A DNA stretch of 64,000 bases, taken from assembly GCA_018105865.1 (NCBI GenBank), contig CM030848.1, positions 13,084,699 to 13,148,698 of the forward strand, written 5' to 3'. Below the pieces are notes generated by a model. The model was not told where the DNA came from. It ran no database searches and worked only from the letters and a program-made list of their open reading frames with translations. This stretch comes from Metaphire vulgaris. Taxonomy: Eukaryota > Annelida > Clitellata > Crassiclitellata > Megascolecidae. This document shows, one piece after another, positions 1 to 10,268 of this stretch (position 1 is the first letter of the stretch; each line of letters starts with the position of its first letter). A program made the translations under genes and the position numbers.

Positions 1-201
1 AAAATGTAATGGTAATAATATTAATTTTTAGTGATATAATACAATAAAGATGTGATGGTAATGAGGTAATGGACAAATTCTCGTGTAAATAATATTTTAG
101 TGTTACATTTTCTTCTGAGTGATTCTTCAGAAGAGGCGCTATACAGATATTTTGTTACATTACATTACATTACATTTTATCTGCAAAACAATTTGTTCCA
201 G

Positions 202-1152
202 AAAGGACCGAGATGACCGTTGTTCCTGTTGATATCACAGTCTCTGACGCCAACTCTTTTGCAAGCTTCAATTGCACAGGTATATCGGACGACAGCACAC
301 CTGTGTCGGTCGAGTGGTACAAGCTCCGCGATGGAGAATCTAGTTACTCGCCGGTGATTGAAATCCCCGGCCAGGTGACAGTTGATAAGACCGGCTCGCT
401 GTCCTTCCAACTGGCTGACAACAAGAGCAGTTGGGCTGTACACGCCGGCCAGTACAAGTGTTCGGTGTCCAACGGATACAGTACGCAGACAAAGGAAGTA
501 TCACTTCTCGCGGAGGACAAAGAACCTCGTACGTTACTCGGCATTTCTTGTATTCTAGAGAATCTAGACAATGTCAAAATTCGTATTTGATGTTCTCTTT
601 TTGAAGTTTAAGTTTTAAGTTTTTCCGGTTTAACCCCTTAACCATGCATTTAACTGTGACTCAATGTAAAATGGATGGATATATCAGGGATCCCCAGTTA
701 AAGGGGTTAAGAGTTAGGCCTGCAGTTCTCGTATTTTGATTATTGAACCGCTTATCTCGATTTTAGTAAGAATGAAAGCATTCACTTTTATGTGCAAATG
801 AAATATGTGTCGTTTGTTGTTTTTGTTATTTCAAAAAAGTAAAACTGTATGGCCTTTCTAAATTTGGATTTGCCAGTTCTCTGGGTTTTTATAAACTACT
901 GAGTGGCAGCATGATGTCATAGAGCTTGAATTCAACTAATTCTTTTCCATTATTTTTTGTCTTGAATGGCAAAATGAGAAATAATTTATAAAGAGGACAT
1001 TTAATACTGACCAGTTTTTGAAAGACTAATGTTTCATTTCACCTCTGGGACCTATTATATGATGAAACTTTGCAACCAACTTTCACACAGGACATTCATG
1101 GATTAAGTTGCCAACTGTCAGATTATTTAATTAGAAATTATTTAGTTAAAAC

Positions 1153-1183
<31 letters not shown>

Positions 1184-2135
1184 TACTTTTAATTATTCTC
1201 ACTGCTGATTTACAGCCGTGGTTATTGCTATGACTGCTGGATTCCCTTGGTGGATATTAATCGTCGTTCTGCTTGTAATTCTTCTGCTGCTGCTGCTGCT
1301 CATCTGCTGCTGCTGTTACCTGCGGCGAAACAGAGGCGAAACGTATCAAGGTGAGTGGAGAGGAAGTTATTGGGAGAAATTTACAATAATTGCCTTCAAT
1401 TCAAAGCGCTAGTATGCGATTACTGCTGATTAAAGTCTGTTGCTCGTATTACCCCACTTTACCCCACTTGCGAATCCAATAGGAATGGCTCTTCTGGATT
1501 GATTCGGCTTGGGATTAGTCTTGGCATGCTAGAAGCTGACAACCAAGGCAGGCTTACAGTCTACAGTCTCGGCTTCTATAGTGCCACTTTGTAATTTACC
1601 GGAGCGTCCATCAGTGGGACGTCAAATCCTGGACAAATAAGAGACTAAGTCCAATCCAGAAATTCATGCCAGTCTGCGGGATACCAGTCTACGGTGGACG
1701 ATAGTCTGGGGCAAAGATGGATCTTGGGTCTATAGGCTAAGGCAGTGTACAGATGGCAGTTAGTTCCAGGCTCTGGGGTGAACATTGAGAATACATGGAT
1801 GCCAAGGGGTAGTACAATTGAGTGAGAGACTTATTGCAGATGAATATCAAGTTGAGTATTTTTGCATCTGGGCAGAGCTTTGAAAGAAGTTAGCTAGGTT
1901 GATGGTAATGAAGAGCTTTTTGAACCAGGAGACTGATTTTTAAATGTATAATCTTTAATTGGAAGCCAGTGCAGGTTTATATGAACTGTTGTTATGAGGT
2001 TTCATTTTTAGTAAAGAAATTTTTGATAAAAATTTATCAGATGAAAATATAATTTGATTGTCATCTATGCATAGACAAAATAGTATACGTGATATTTTGA
2101 TGATGGTGGACTAAAATATTGATTGATTGAAGAGC

Positions 2136-2180
<45 letters not shown>

Positions 2181-3060
2181 GCGTATGAAATCTGTATGAG
2201 GAATTGGATAGGTGTCATTGTTTTTATGTAAATATTATTGAATTTGTTTTATTGCAGCTTGAATATGGTAGTTTTTATTCATATAGAATAACATTGTTCT
2301 TGCTTGCATGGACTCTATTAAATTTTGGTCTTGTGTTTATGAGTGACTGTAATAATTGTTAGTAGGCATTTTACTTTCTGTGATTTTATTTCCAGTTCTC
2401 TTGAATTTATCCGTTAAAATTTCCGATGTTTGATTGAGTCTTATCCTGGCTTCGTTTTGCAGTTGACGAAAAGGAACGGAAGAATGGACACAATCCGGAA
2501 AAGGAACTGGCCGACAGTGGATTTCAGGATTACTCCCGACCGTAAGTTCCTCTTGATGTGCCCTGGTTTCTGGTAGTCTGCCTGTAGTTGTCTATCCTGA
2601 TTTTAATGATCGGTTTATGTCAGTTTTTGGATGGATCTGGGTTTTTTTAATCCGAAAACTCTGATTCTTAATGTTCAATTTCGATTGCGGTCATCCTGCT
2701 AATACGATAGGCTCCCTGTTGGCTATATTTATATTTGACTGAAAATAAAGATATTTGTTTTCTTTTCATAAATCTTTTTCTTGAGTGCCGTGCAATTTGG
2801 TTTCGGCACGGCGTCGGTTTAGATCGCCTACCGATTTGAAAGGCGTTTCTGTGTTACCGATTAGCATCCGCCGTGTTTAAATGTTCTTGATTGTGCGCTG
2901 CAGAGAGCAAATGGCAGGGAGCAGAACGTCTCTCGCAACCACGCGCAAGACGATCAGCGACGACGAAGTGAGTCTCAACGAATACGGAGACATAGATGCC
3001 GGAAAGTTCACCGAAGACGGCTCGTTCATCGGCGACTACGGAAATCGAGCGTACGTTTGA
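202..3060 (+). CDS. L1CAM/neuroglian-type Ig-superfamily receptor, 3' exons (partial)
   Basis: Predicted exons: 202-528, 1216-1350, 2463-2541 and 2904-3060; all junctions keep one reading frame and have AG acceptors and GT donors. Exon one encodes an Ig domain (FNCTG cysteine, EWYK tryptophan, AGQYKC closing cysteine). Exon two encodes a transmembrane helix rich in Leu/Val/Ile, then CCCCYLRRNRGETYQ. Exon three continues VDEKERKNG and DSGFQDYSR. Exon four holds SDDEVSLNEYGD and EDGSFIGDYG, then ends NRAYV-stop. The RNRG...DEKE juxtamembrane stretch and the EDGSFIG(Q/D)Y motif are diagnostic of the L1/neuroglian cytoplasmic tail, whose FIGQY motif binds ankyrin. Here Gln is replaced by Asp. Family members carry fibronectin III domains between Ig domains and membrane; none is seen in the 687-bp intron, so the Ig domain splices straight to the membrane exon. 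The 5' part lies left of the window. A GTACGT at 3051 could act as a donor, so the stop may belong to one isoform. Confidence 0.85.
630..710 (+). mobile_element. TTAA-flanked 80-bp MITE, copy 1
   Basis: Starts TTAACCCCTTAACC and ends GTTAAAGGGGTTAA, with the family core CTCAATGTAAAATGGA. TTAA at both ends and C-rich terminal repeats point to a piggyBac-type MITE. It lies in the intron between the Ig and transmembrane exons. Confidence 0.8.
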
Positions 3061-6000
3061 GTCCATACCTCCGCTGCTTCGTGGACTGAATATTGTCGTC
3101 ATTCCTTTCGCGGTTGCAATTTTCAGACGTTGTACCTAAAGATGACTCTTGTAAATTAAGGTGCCTAGGTTCGTCGCTATTTTGGTAGACAGTGGAGACC
3201 CTTTTCGAGTTGTTCGTACACACACACACTCGCTCGTGCGCTTTTCAGCATTTTACTGCTTCTGGAAATTGACAGCCAGTCGACTATTACTAACGTTCTT
3301 CATAGCTTTCTAAAGTGCTTCGATCCAAATTTCATCCTTTTCCCGTTGTAGGTTTCAGCGTCCCTGAGTTATGATTTCACTTCTGATAAGTTGTTTCACC
3401 CGCTTGGTTATTTTCCTTGATTGTTCAGGGCTGTGCAAGCTTCTGTTCTATTTACCAAATTTCGCTCCATTTTGTCCAGACATTTTGGTCTGTTTTTTTG
3501 CTACTTTGGTAACATCTTCCATTCCGTGTTGTTTCCTCGCATCCCAGTATTAAAACTGTATAGTTCTTGTGGTTTGTACGGACTGCGTAGGTGCGTAACT
3601 CGGCGTAATGGTGGTTACTTCGTGTCAGTCGTTGAGCTGTTGAACTCAGGCTTAAGAGTCGCCATCGCTTTAATCATCGTGTAATTAATGAGGCTGTTGT
3701 ATTTTGTGGCTTTGAACAGTTATCGATGTCTATATGTGGTTAGCTTCTCAATGCTTATTGTTAATTGGATGAACTTCTGATGATAGATAGCATTGCAAGT
3801 CGTATTGGATTTCCTTTAGATGCTTTTATTTGTGTCGGAGCTAAAGTATACTTTTCAGAAATCACGATGAAAAGTAAAGTTGGGAAAATGTATATACAAA
3901 ATATTATTATTATTTTATGACATATCCCTGTTTTGGGTAGTGTAGAAAGTTCTGGCATTTAAGCACCATTTTGCTGCTCGTGTTAATGTAGGTTTTGATT
4001 TTTATTATGTTCTCTAGTACATGATTAACACTTTTTCACATTTACACTTGAGGAGATAATATGTTAAGCATGTCTTTGTTTTTGTGGTCAGTGTGTTAAT
4101 CAACTTCTTGAGTTAGTTTCTCATTTCTTTTCATTTTATGTCATTTGTTTCTGATTTTACCATGTTTGGTTCTGCTCTTTTTCTATTTTATGTTTTTTTT
4201 CTCTTTAAAATGGACTGCAGTGATGTTTCTGGATATGAGCTACTGGAATGTTTATTAATAGGAAACGTGTATTGCCATATCTCTTATCATTGATCTTACT
4301 ATAACCGTAAAGTAAATGTGCTTAGTGCTTATTTTCTCCAGTTCAGTGCAGTGCTTGAGAGTTTATGATGTGCTTTTTGTCCTATTTTATGTGTTTTAAA
4401 CGATTGTGGATCCAATTTATTCCAGAAAATGTCCGTGCTTCAGATTTGCATAAAGCAAAAATGGTTGTTTACATATGTGTGTATTTGCTAATTTATCTTC
4501 TTTAATTTCAAAGTGTCTTGATTTTTAGAAATTACACTGTAGTTGTATTTAGATCACACAAAATGCCCGAACTACTAACTAATCATGTTTGAAGACACAG
4601 TATTTTAAGCCCCAATTGGCCCATTTTGAAGCCCTTTGCAATTGTCAATGCCTTTATAAGCAGTTCAGGATAAACATTTCATGCGTTCAAGGGTACGTCC
4701 ATCTTTTCTTCTTTCTCATTTCGATTTGATTTTATGATCTGCTGCTATATGCTGCGTTTTATCTTCATTCTATATTTACGTATCATACTTGGGTGCAGTT
4801 TTGCGCGTAAAGTTTTTATATATTCTTCAGGTGTGTATTATTTACGTTGATTAACCCCTTAACCGTGTATTTAACTGTAACTCAATGTAAAATGGACGGA
4901 TATATCTGGGATCCCCAGTTAAGGGGTTAATGACAAAGCATCATATGAAATTTCTTAGTCATTTCCTGTATCAGAGGAGTCATTTTACATATTTTCTTTT
5001 GATCAATTCTGTAGATGCCTGTGTTTGGAAATGTGGATAATTTCATGGTCTTATATGCTACTGATCTTTTTGGGTCCACTGTATGCCCATTGGTACAGCA
5101 AATGAATTAGATGTAGAAAAACAGTAGACTAGTGTACCATTGCCATTCAATATCAGTATTTGACGGTGTTTTTGTCAGTATCATATCTTTTATAGATACA
5201 ATTTTATTTTCAAATGTGTTGCTTTTTGCCATACTCTTGACTGTAAACAATGGATTTGTCAGATAATAGTTCCTATTTGGTTTTAATTTATTAACTGATC
5301 CATTGAGTATTATATGATTATAGCTTATATTATATGGCTGCCATCATGTTCCCATATTACTTTTTTGGATCAAATTTGAAATTGAACAGTGTAATTTAGC
5401 TTATATATTACCAGTAGTATTTCTGTAACATGACATTAACTTCATTCTGTCATAATATGCAAGTTTAATGACTCTCTAGTCATTTCAGGTGTTTAAATCA
5501 TTTACACTTCTTTGCAGAAAAACTGCCTCTGTATTAGCTAATAGGGACTGTAGGACAATTAAATGTTAAAGTATATAAATGTGTAATCATCTCAGTTTTT
5601 TAATTAGTAGATGTGTGTATGATCCTTTTCTTATCAGACTAAAATTTTGTCATTGGCGCTGTATATATTTATTATATTTTTAAAACCCAGTTTGAAGCAT
5701 TGAGTTAAACTTGTGGCAAATAGTTGCTGGTAGCAAAAATCTTGCATTTATGCAATTTAATTTTTTCTGTTGCTAGCAAACAGTTGTGGAACTAACTATC
5801 AATAGTAAGTTTTGTACCGAATCAATTCTTGTGCGAAACAAATTACATTGCTGTGCTTGTAAGCATTTAGTGTACAGTACATCTATCAGAGCAGAGGTTG
5901 AATTGTAAGACAACAGATTTTTATGTGCTCACTCTGATAAGCGGTAAAGGGTCTATAATGAATTCACCTCTGCTTCAGGTACTAATGGTCACTTGTATGA

Positions 6001-6269
6001 CCTATGACTGTTTACTTTACTGCTGTCTTTCCTTAAAATTCAAATCATTGTAGCTGTACATAAAGGCATTGTATAACTGCTTATTGTCACTGAACTTTTA
6101 CTTGTCCTATCAGTGTAAGCTGATACAATAATAAACAAATGTTGTCTCTGTGGTAAAAATGCAGTATTGCTTATGCTTCCATCAAGTCACCAGTCTTTAG
6201 TCATTTTGGAAATAAATACCTCTTACTCTAGGTTCTATTTGCTGAAAGAATATAGCCTACTGGTATAAG
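3061..6269. other. Non-coding AT-rich stretch between convergent genes
   Basis: About 3.2 kb without a supportable exon on either strand. It follows the stop of the L1-type receptor, so part may be 3' UTR or a further intron if the GTACGT at 3051 is used. The only recognisable insertion is one TTAA-flanked MITE at 4851-4930. Several AATAAA-like strings occur, but none can be assigned to a transcript. Confidence 0.6.
4851..4930 (+). mobile_element. TTAA-flanked 80-bp MITE, copy 2
   Basis: TTAACCCCTTAACCGTG at the left and CCCCAGTTAAGGGGTTAA at the right, core CTCAATGTAAAATGGACG. Intact copy in the non-coding stretch after the L1-type gene. Confidence 0.85.
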
Positions 6270-6385
6270 CAGGGATATTTTTACACACACACACCCAATC
6301 TGAGGGCTTGTCAAACTTTTTCTGCAGGGTACCCCCAGAATATACCAACACCCTCCCCCCAATTGATAATCCTAGAAATAACCCT
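6270..6385. mobile_element. MITE family E (CAGGGATATTTTTA), copy 1
   Basis: Ends CAGGGATATTTTTACAC and ATCCTAGAAATAACCCTG. Short copy next to the family B element. Confidence 0.7.
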
Positions 6386-6638
6386 GGGCATAAGGCATCA
6401 AGTCATTCTAAAGCAAGACCATTTTATTCCATATATTAATTTAACATTTACATAAGTCAAGGCTTGTCAAATTACAAAAAATATTACAATGATTCGATAA
6501 GTAATCGGATAAAGTACGAAACGTTATTTAATCTGCAATACATTAGCAGTCATGTGCATTATTGGTAATTCATTGTTCTCTACCCAATGCAATAAGATAG
6601 GTATAAACTTTGAAATTCTTGCAAAAGCTATGTCAATA

Positions 6639-6815
6639 CAGTGTTTATTCTAGGCCTTCTCTGGGGTTGCCCCCTCCAGTTTTAAAATTCCCCAAATTTT
6701 TATATGTTGGCTAGGGGATGGAAATTCTCGTCCCTCCAAGTGTGGAGACTCAGACCTTGTCCCCCCTAAACATTTCAACCTCCCCCCCAATGTCAAGGTG
6801 GCTAGAATAAACACT
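6639..6815. mobile_element. MITE family B (CAGTGTTTATTCTAG), copy 1
   Basis: Terminal repeats CAGTGTTTATTCTAG and CTAGAATAAACACT around a C-rich interior. Lies just downstream of the AF9/ENL stop and carries AATAAA on the gene's strand. Confidence 0.8.
6644..6649 (-). promoter_or_regulatory. Candidate poly(A) signal of the AF9/ENL gene, supplied by a MITE
   Basis: AATAAA on the minus strand, about 280 bp after the ANC1-homology stop codon. It is part of the terminal inverted repeat (CTAGAATAAACACTG) of the MITE at 6639-6815. I saw no closer AATAAA on that strand. Use in vivo is inferred. Confidence 0.4.
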
Positions 6816-6925
6816 ATGTCGAATATCATCACAATTCCAGAATTACTGCATACAAACAATAATTGGTCCCTATACAATTAGTCTAGTATCTCAATAATCC
6901 GGAAATTTGCCCGCTCAACACAATG

Positions 6926-9666
6926 TCACGTCGAGACCGCGGCCAAGCATCGCTCCAGCCTTTTGACCGTCTGGGCGTCGAGATTGCACAGGTCGAAGTC
7001 GAAAGTCGCCTCGTTGAGTCGATAGCTTCCAGTCTCTTCGATCATCTGTACGATTCTGCGCAGTACCGTCATGTCCGTGATGGACATAAGCTGTTTCTGC
7101 AGCTTCAGTAAGGATTCCACTTGAGTGCCGTTCGGGGCAACCGGCTGGTTGCCACCAGTTGCGTTCGACATATTCTCTTTCGCCGTAGCGTTGCCTTGTG
7201 AGCAGCGCTCTTGCAAGTACCATCGGTGTCTTTGACCGCCGATCCTTGGTCGTAAATTGACCGGGCGTTGGAGGATAGTCTGGCTCGTTTCGGCTGATTC
7301 TCCTTATCTTCGTCCATTTCGTCAGCTTTTCTTTTCTTGTCAAACGAAAGTTGTCGCCGGCTTTTCGATAGCAAAGGGTTATCGGCCGTTTCGACACACT
7401 TTTCCGTCGACACCGTTTCAGAATCGACGACCTCTTCTTTGACGACCCGATGTCGAATCTGTCGATTTACTCCGGTTAGGCCAAAATGTAAACGCGAAAA
7501 GTCGGAATTAGTATGGACACTTGGATTACGTGACGGTTGCAGTAATCCAGCGGCGGCGGGGTTTCTTTGTTCGCACGACTCGACCCCGATTGCGTCATCC
7601 GTGAACTCATTACCCGCGACCTTTTCACTTATCGGATTCTGTCTCGCCGGGTTCAAGGACATCATACTACTCTTCTTCTCCGGTCGTGAGATCCTGACGG
7701 CCTCTGTTCGAGAAACGGCTGCAGTTGGCGGATGGGAGGCTGGACCCACCACGACCGAGGTTTGGGACCCAATATCTGCTGCGCCATCCGGGACGATTTC
7801 CACGGGTGTCGTCGCCAAGTCAACATTCCGACCTACTTTCTTGGTGCGTTGGGCCAACAGTTTGTCCACCAGCTTCGTCTCGAATTTACTGCCGATAGGG
7901 TTTGCAGACGTTAGGGTGCGGCGGTTGATTTTCGCTTGGACTGCATCGGCGGACATGACGATTTCGGCGGAATCGTCGTAGCTGAACTTTTCGACGAAAG
8001 GCTTGAAGCGAATTCGCAGTTTCGGCTGCGTTTTCTCTTCGATGTTCTCCTTAATCGGTGTCGACGCCAGCACCGAAGACGTGTTGATTTCACGGCTGAA
8101 AGATTCGAAATCGATTTCAGCATTGCTGAAACCATTCAAATTGTCTCTATGTGCTTTCAGAATGGGCTCGTCGCTACCACAAATACGCTCGAAATCTAAC
8201 TCTTTTCCAACGTTGTTGTTGTTGTTATCGTTTACTAGTCTTTTTGCGTCGTTTAACGTCTTTTCTGAAGGGGGCATGCGGGTTTTATCGGCAACTGGAT
8301 CTTGATTAGGAATACCGGGAACTTTTAACGGATTGCTTACAGGTTCTTTAGTATTGCAACCTGGATCTTTGTTCGTTAGGTTTACTTCGATTGGATATTT
8401 TCGAGGACGTCCAGGTTTCCGTTTCACGACCACGAAGTTTGGTTCTACGGTAACTGGTTTCTTCTTCCTGCCTCTGCTTCGCGGCTCTGCCTTGTCTTTG
8501 GCGTTTCCTTGAAGGCCAACCGGCTTCACGGAAAAGACGTTTGAGTTGGCCGACGGGTAGTTCTGAAAGTGAAGAGGGGGTGCCAGATTTGTGGCAGGGA
8601 CAGAACCTATGACAGCTGAACCTGACGATGTCGGATCAGCAGAAAGAGAAGGCATTCCTTTTAATTGCACCGGGAGAGAATTTGTTTTCACAGGATTTTG
8701 AGGAATGTTTCTTGCCACGTCTTTCGTCGAACGATATTCATTTTTATAAAGATGGCGATCGCGATTTTTAACTACGACATTTCTGTCGTCCACCAGCCTC
8801 TCTTCGGCCGCATTTCGAATTCCCTTATCTGCATTATATTTTCGTTTTGACTGACTGTTCCACGTACACCCAACAATGCGGACATCATCATCATCATCAT
8901 CATCATCATCACCACCACCGTCTTCGTAATCGGTAATTCTTGACACGGCCCTTCTTTTCGCTAGATTTCTCATTGTGCCTCCCATGTAGGAATTTTGAGA
9001 AATCGATGCACAAGATCTCTCGTCATTTAGGTGCTTTGCCTTCTCCGGAGACGAGATATTTCTGTGAGATTTACTGCCTGAAAGGTGGGATATTGGCTTC
9101 ACACCACATGATCCGGATTTATCAAGGTATTGATTGAATAAGCCCAGGGTGCTGTATTCGTTTTTACATTCCGTCACATCGGCAACAGTATTTCGCATGT
9201 CTTTCACTGGTCCAATGATGCAGCGCAGTTTTCGGAGAGAGTCTGGACCGATTCGCTGTCTTTGATGTCGTTCTCTGTGATCGGAAACCGTCCGATCAGA
9301 AATGTCGTTTTCATTCGTTGGCGAAGGTGACGAAGATACATTGAAATCTTCGATCAACTGGAAGACAAAGCATTGGATCGTTTTAAACATCGGATCCCAG
9401 CCCATTCTAAAGCTAATTAACACTATCCCTATTTAAATACTAACGCCAGTGTTTTATCCAGACTACAGGCCTTTGGGGGGGGGGATTGAGGCTTTCGGGA
9501 GGGGTCGACTTGGTTGGAGGAAAAGACACAGTTCAATGCAAAATTGCCTAAGCGATGAGATCTTTTTGGGGGATTTTGAGGTGGGAGGAATCTCCCCTCC
9601 TAACATCCTGTATAAAACACTGACCAACGCCATTAGGCCTATTATTATTATTATTATTATTATTAT

Positions 9667-9710
<44 letters not shown>

Positions 9711-10182
9711 TTTAGTAATGGACATGGGGCCGAGGCCCCTGGCTACGCTAATGTTTAAAGCACAGACCCACTGACATTTGTATAGTTATCCCATGAAGCC
9801 AGTTCTAATTTCATCGCCTTAGTTTTCGAAGTCAAACGAACGCCAGCGAACGATGTAATGTCAGGTCTATTGTTATCAGTGGCGGTTCCACGTGGGAGCT
9901 GAGTGAGGATGCTTCCCCCCACCGGACTTCCGGACTTTTCGCTTGTGAAACCTATTTTTGGGGAAAAGTCTAGTAGAACTACGGGGAAAACTGCTGACCT
10001 TTTTTGCTCGTCAGCCTATATATATTTCGGTAAAAGTGCAGTAAATTTAGGGGACAATTCTCTTTTGTCAGCTTTTTCGGCAAAGTTTATTTATATTTGT
10101 CTTCTCTTTTCATCTGCCACCCACCAACTTCCTATGAATTCATTTAATCCCACCCCACAGAGAAATCCTGGAACCGCCTCTG

Positions 10183-10268
<86 letters not shown>

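Noticed and set aside
7337..7981. 214-residue open frame on the plus strand
   Set aside because: It is the reverse-strand shadow of the large AF9/ENL exon and has no domain of its own.
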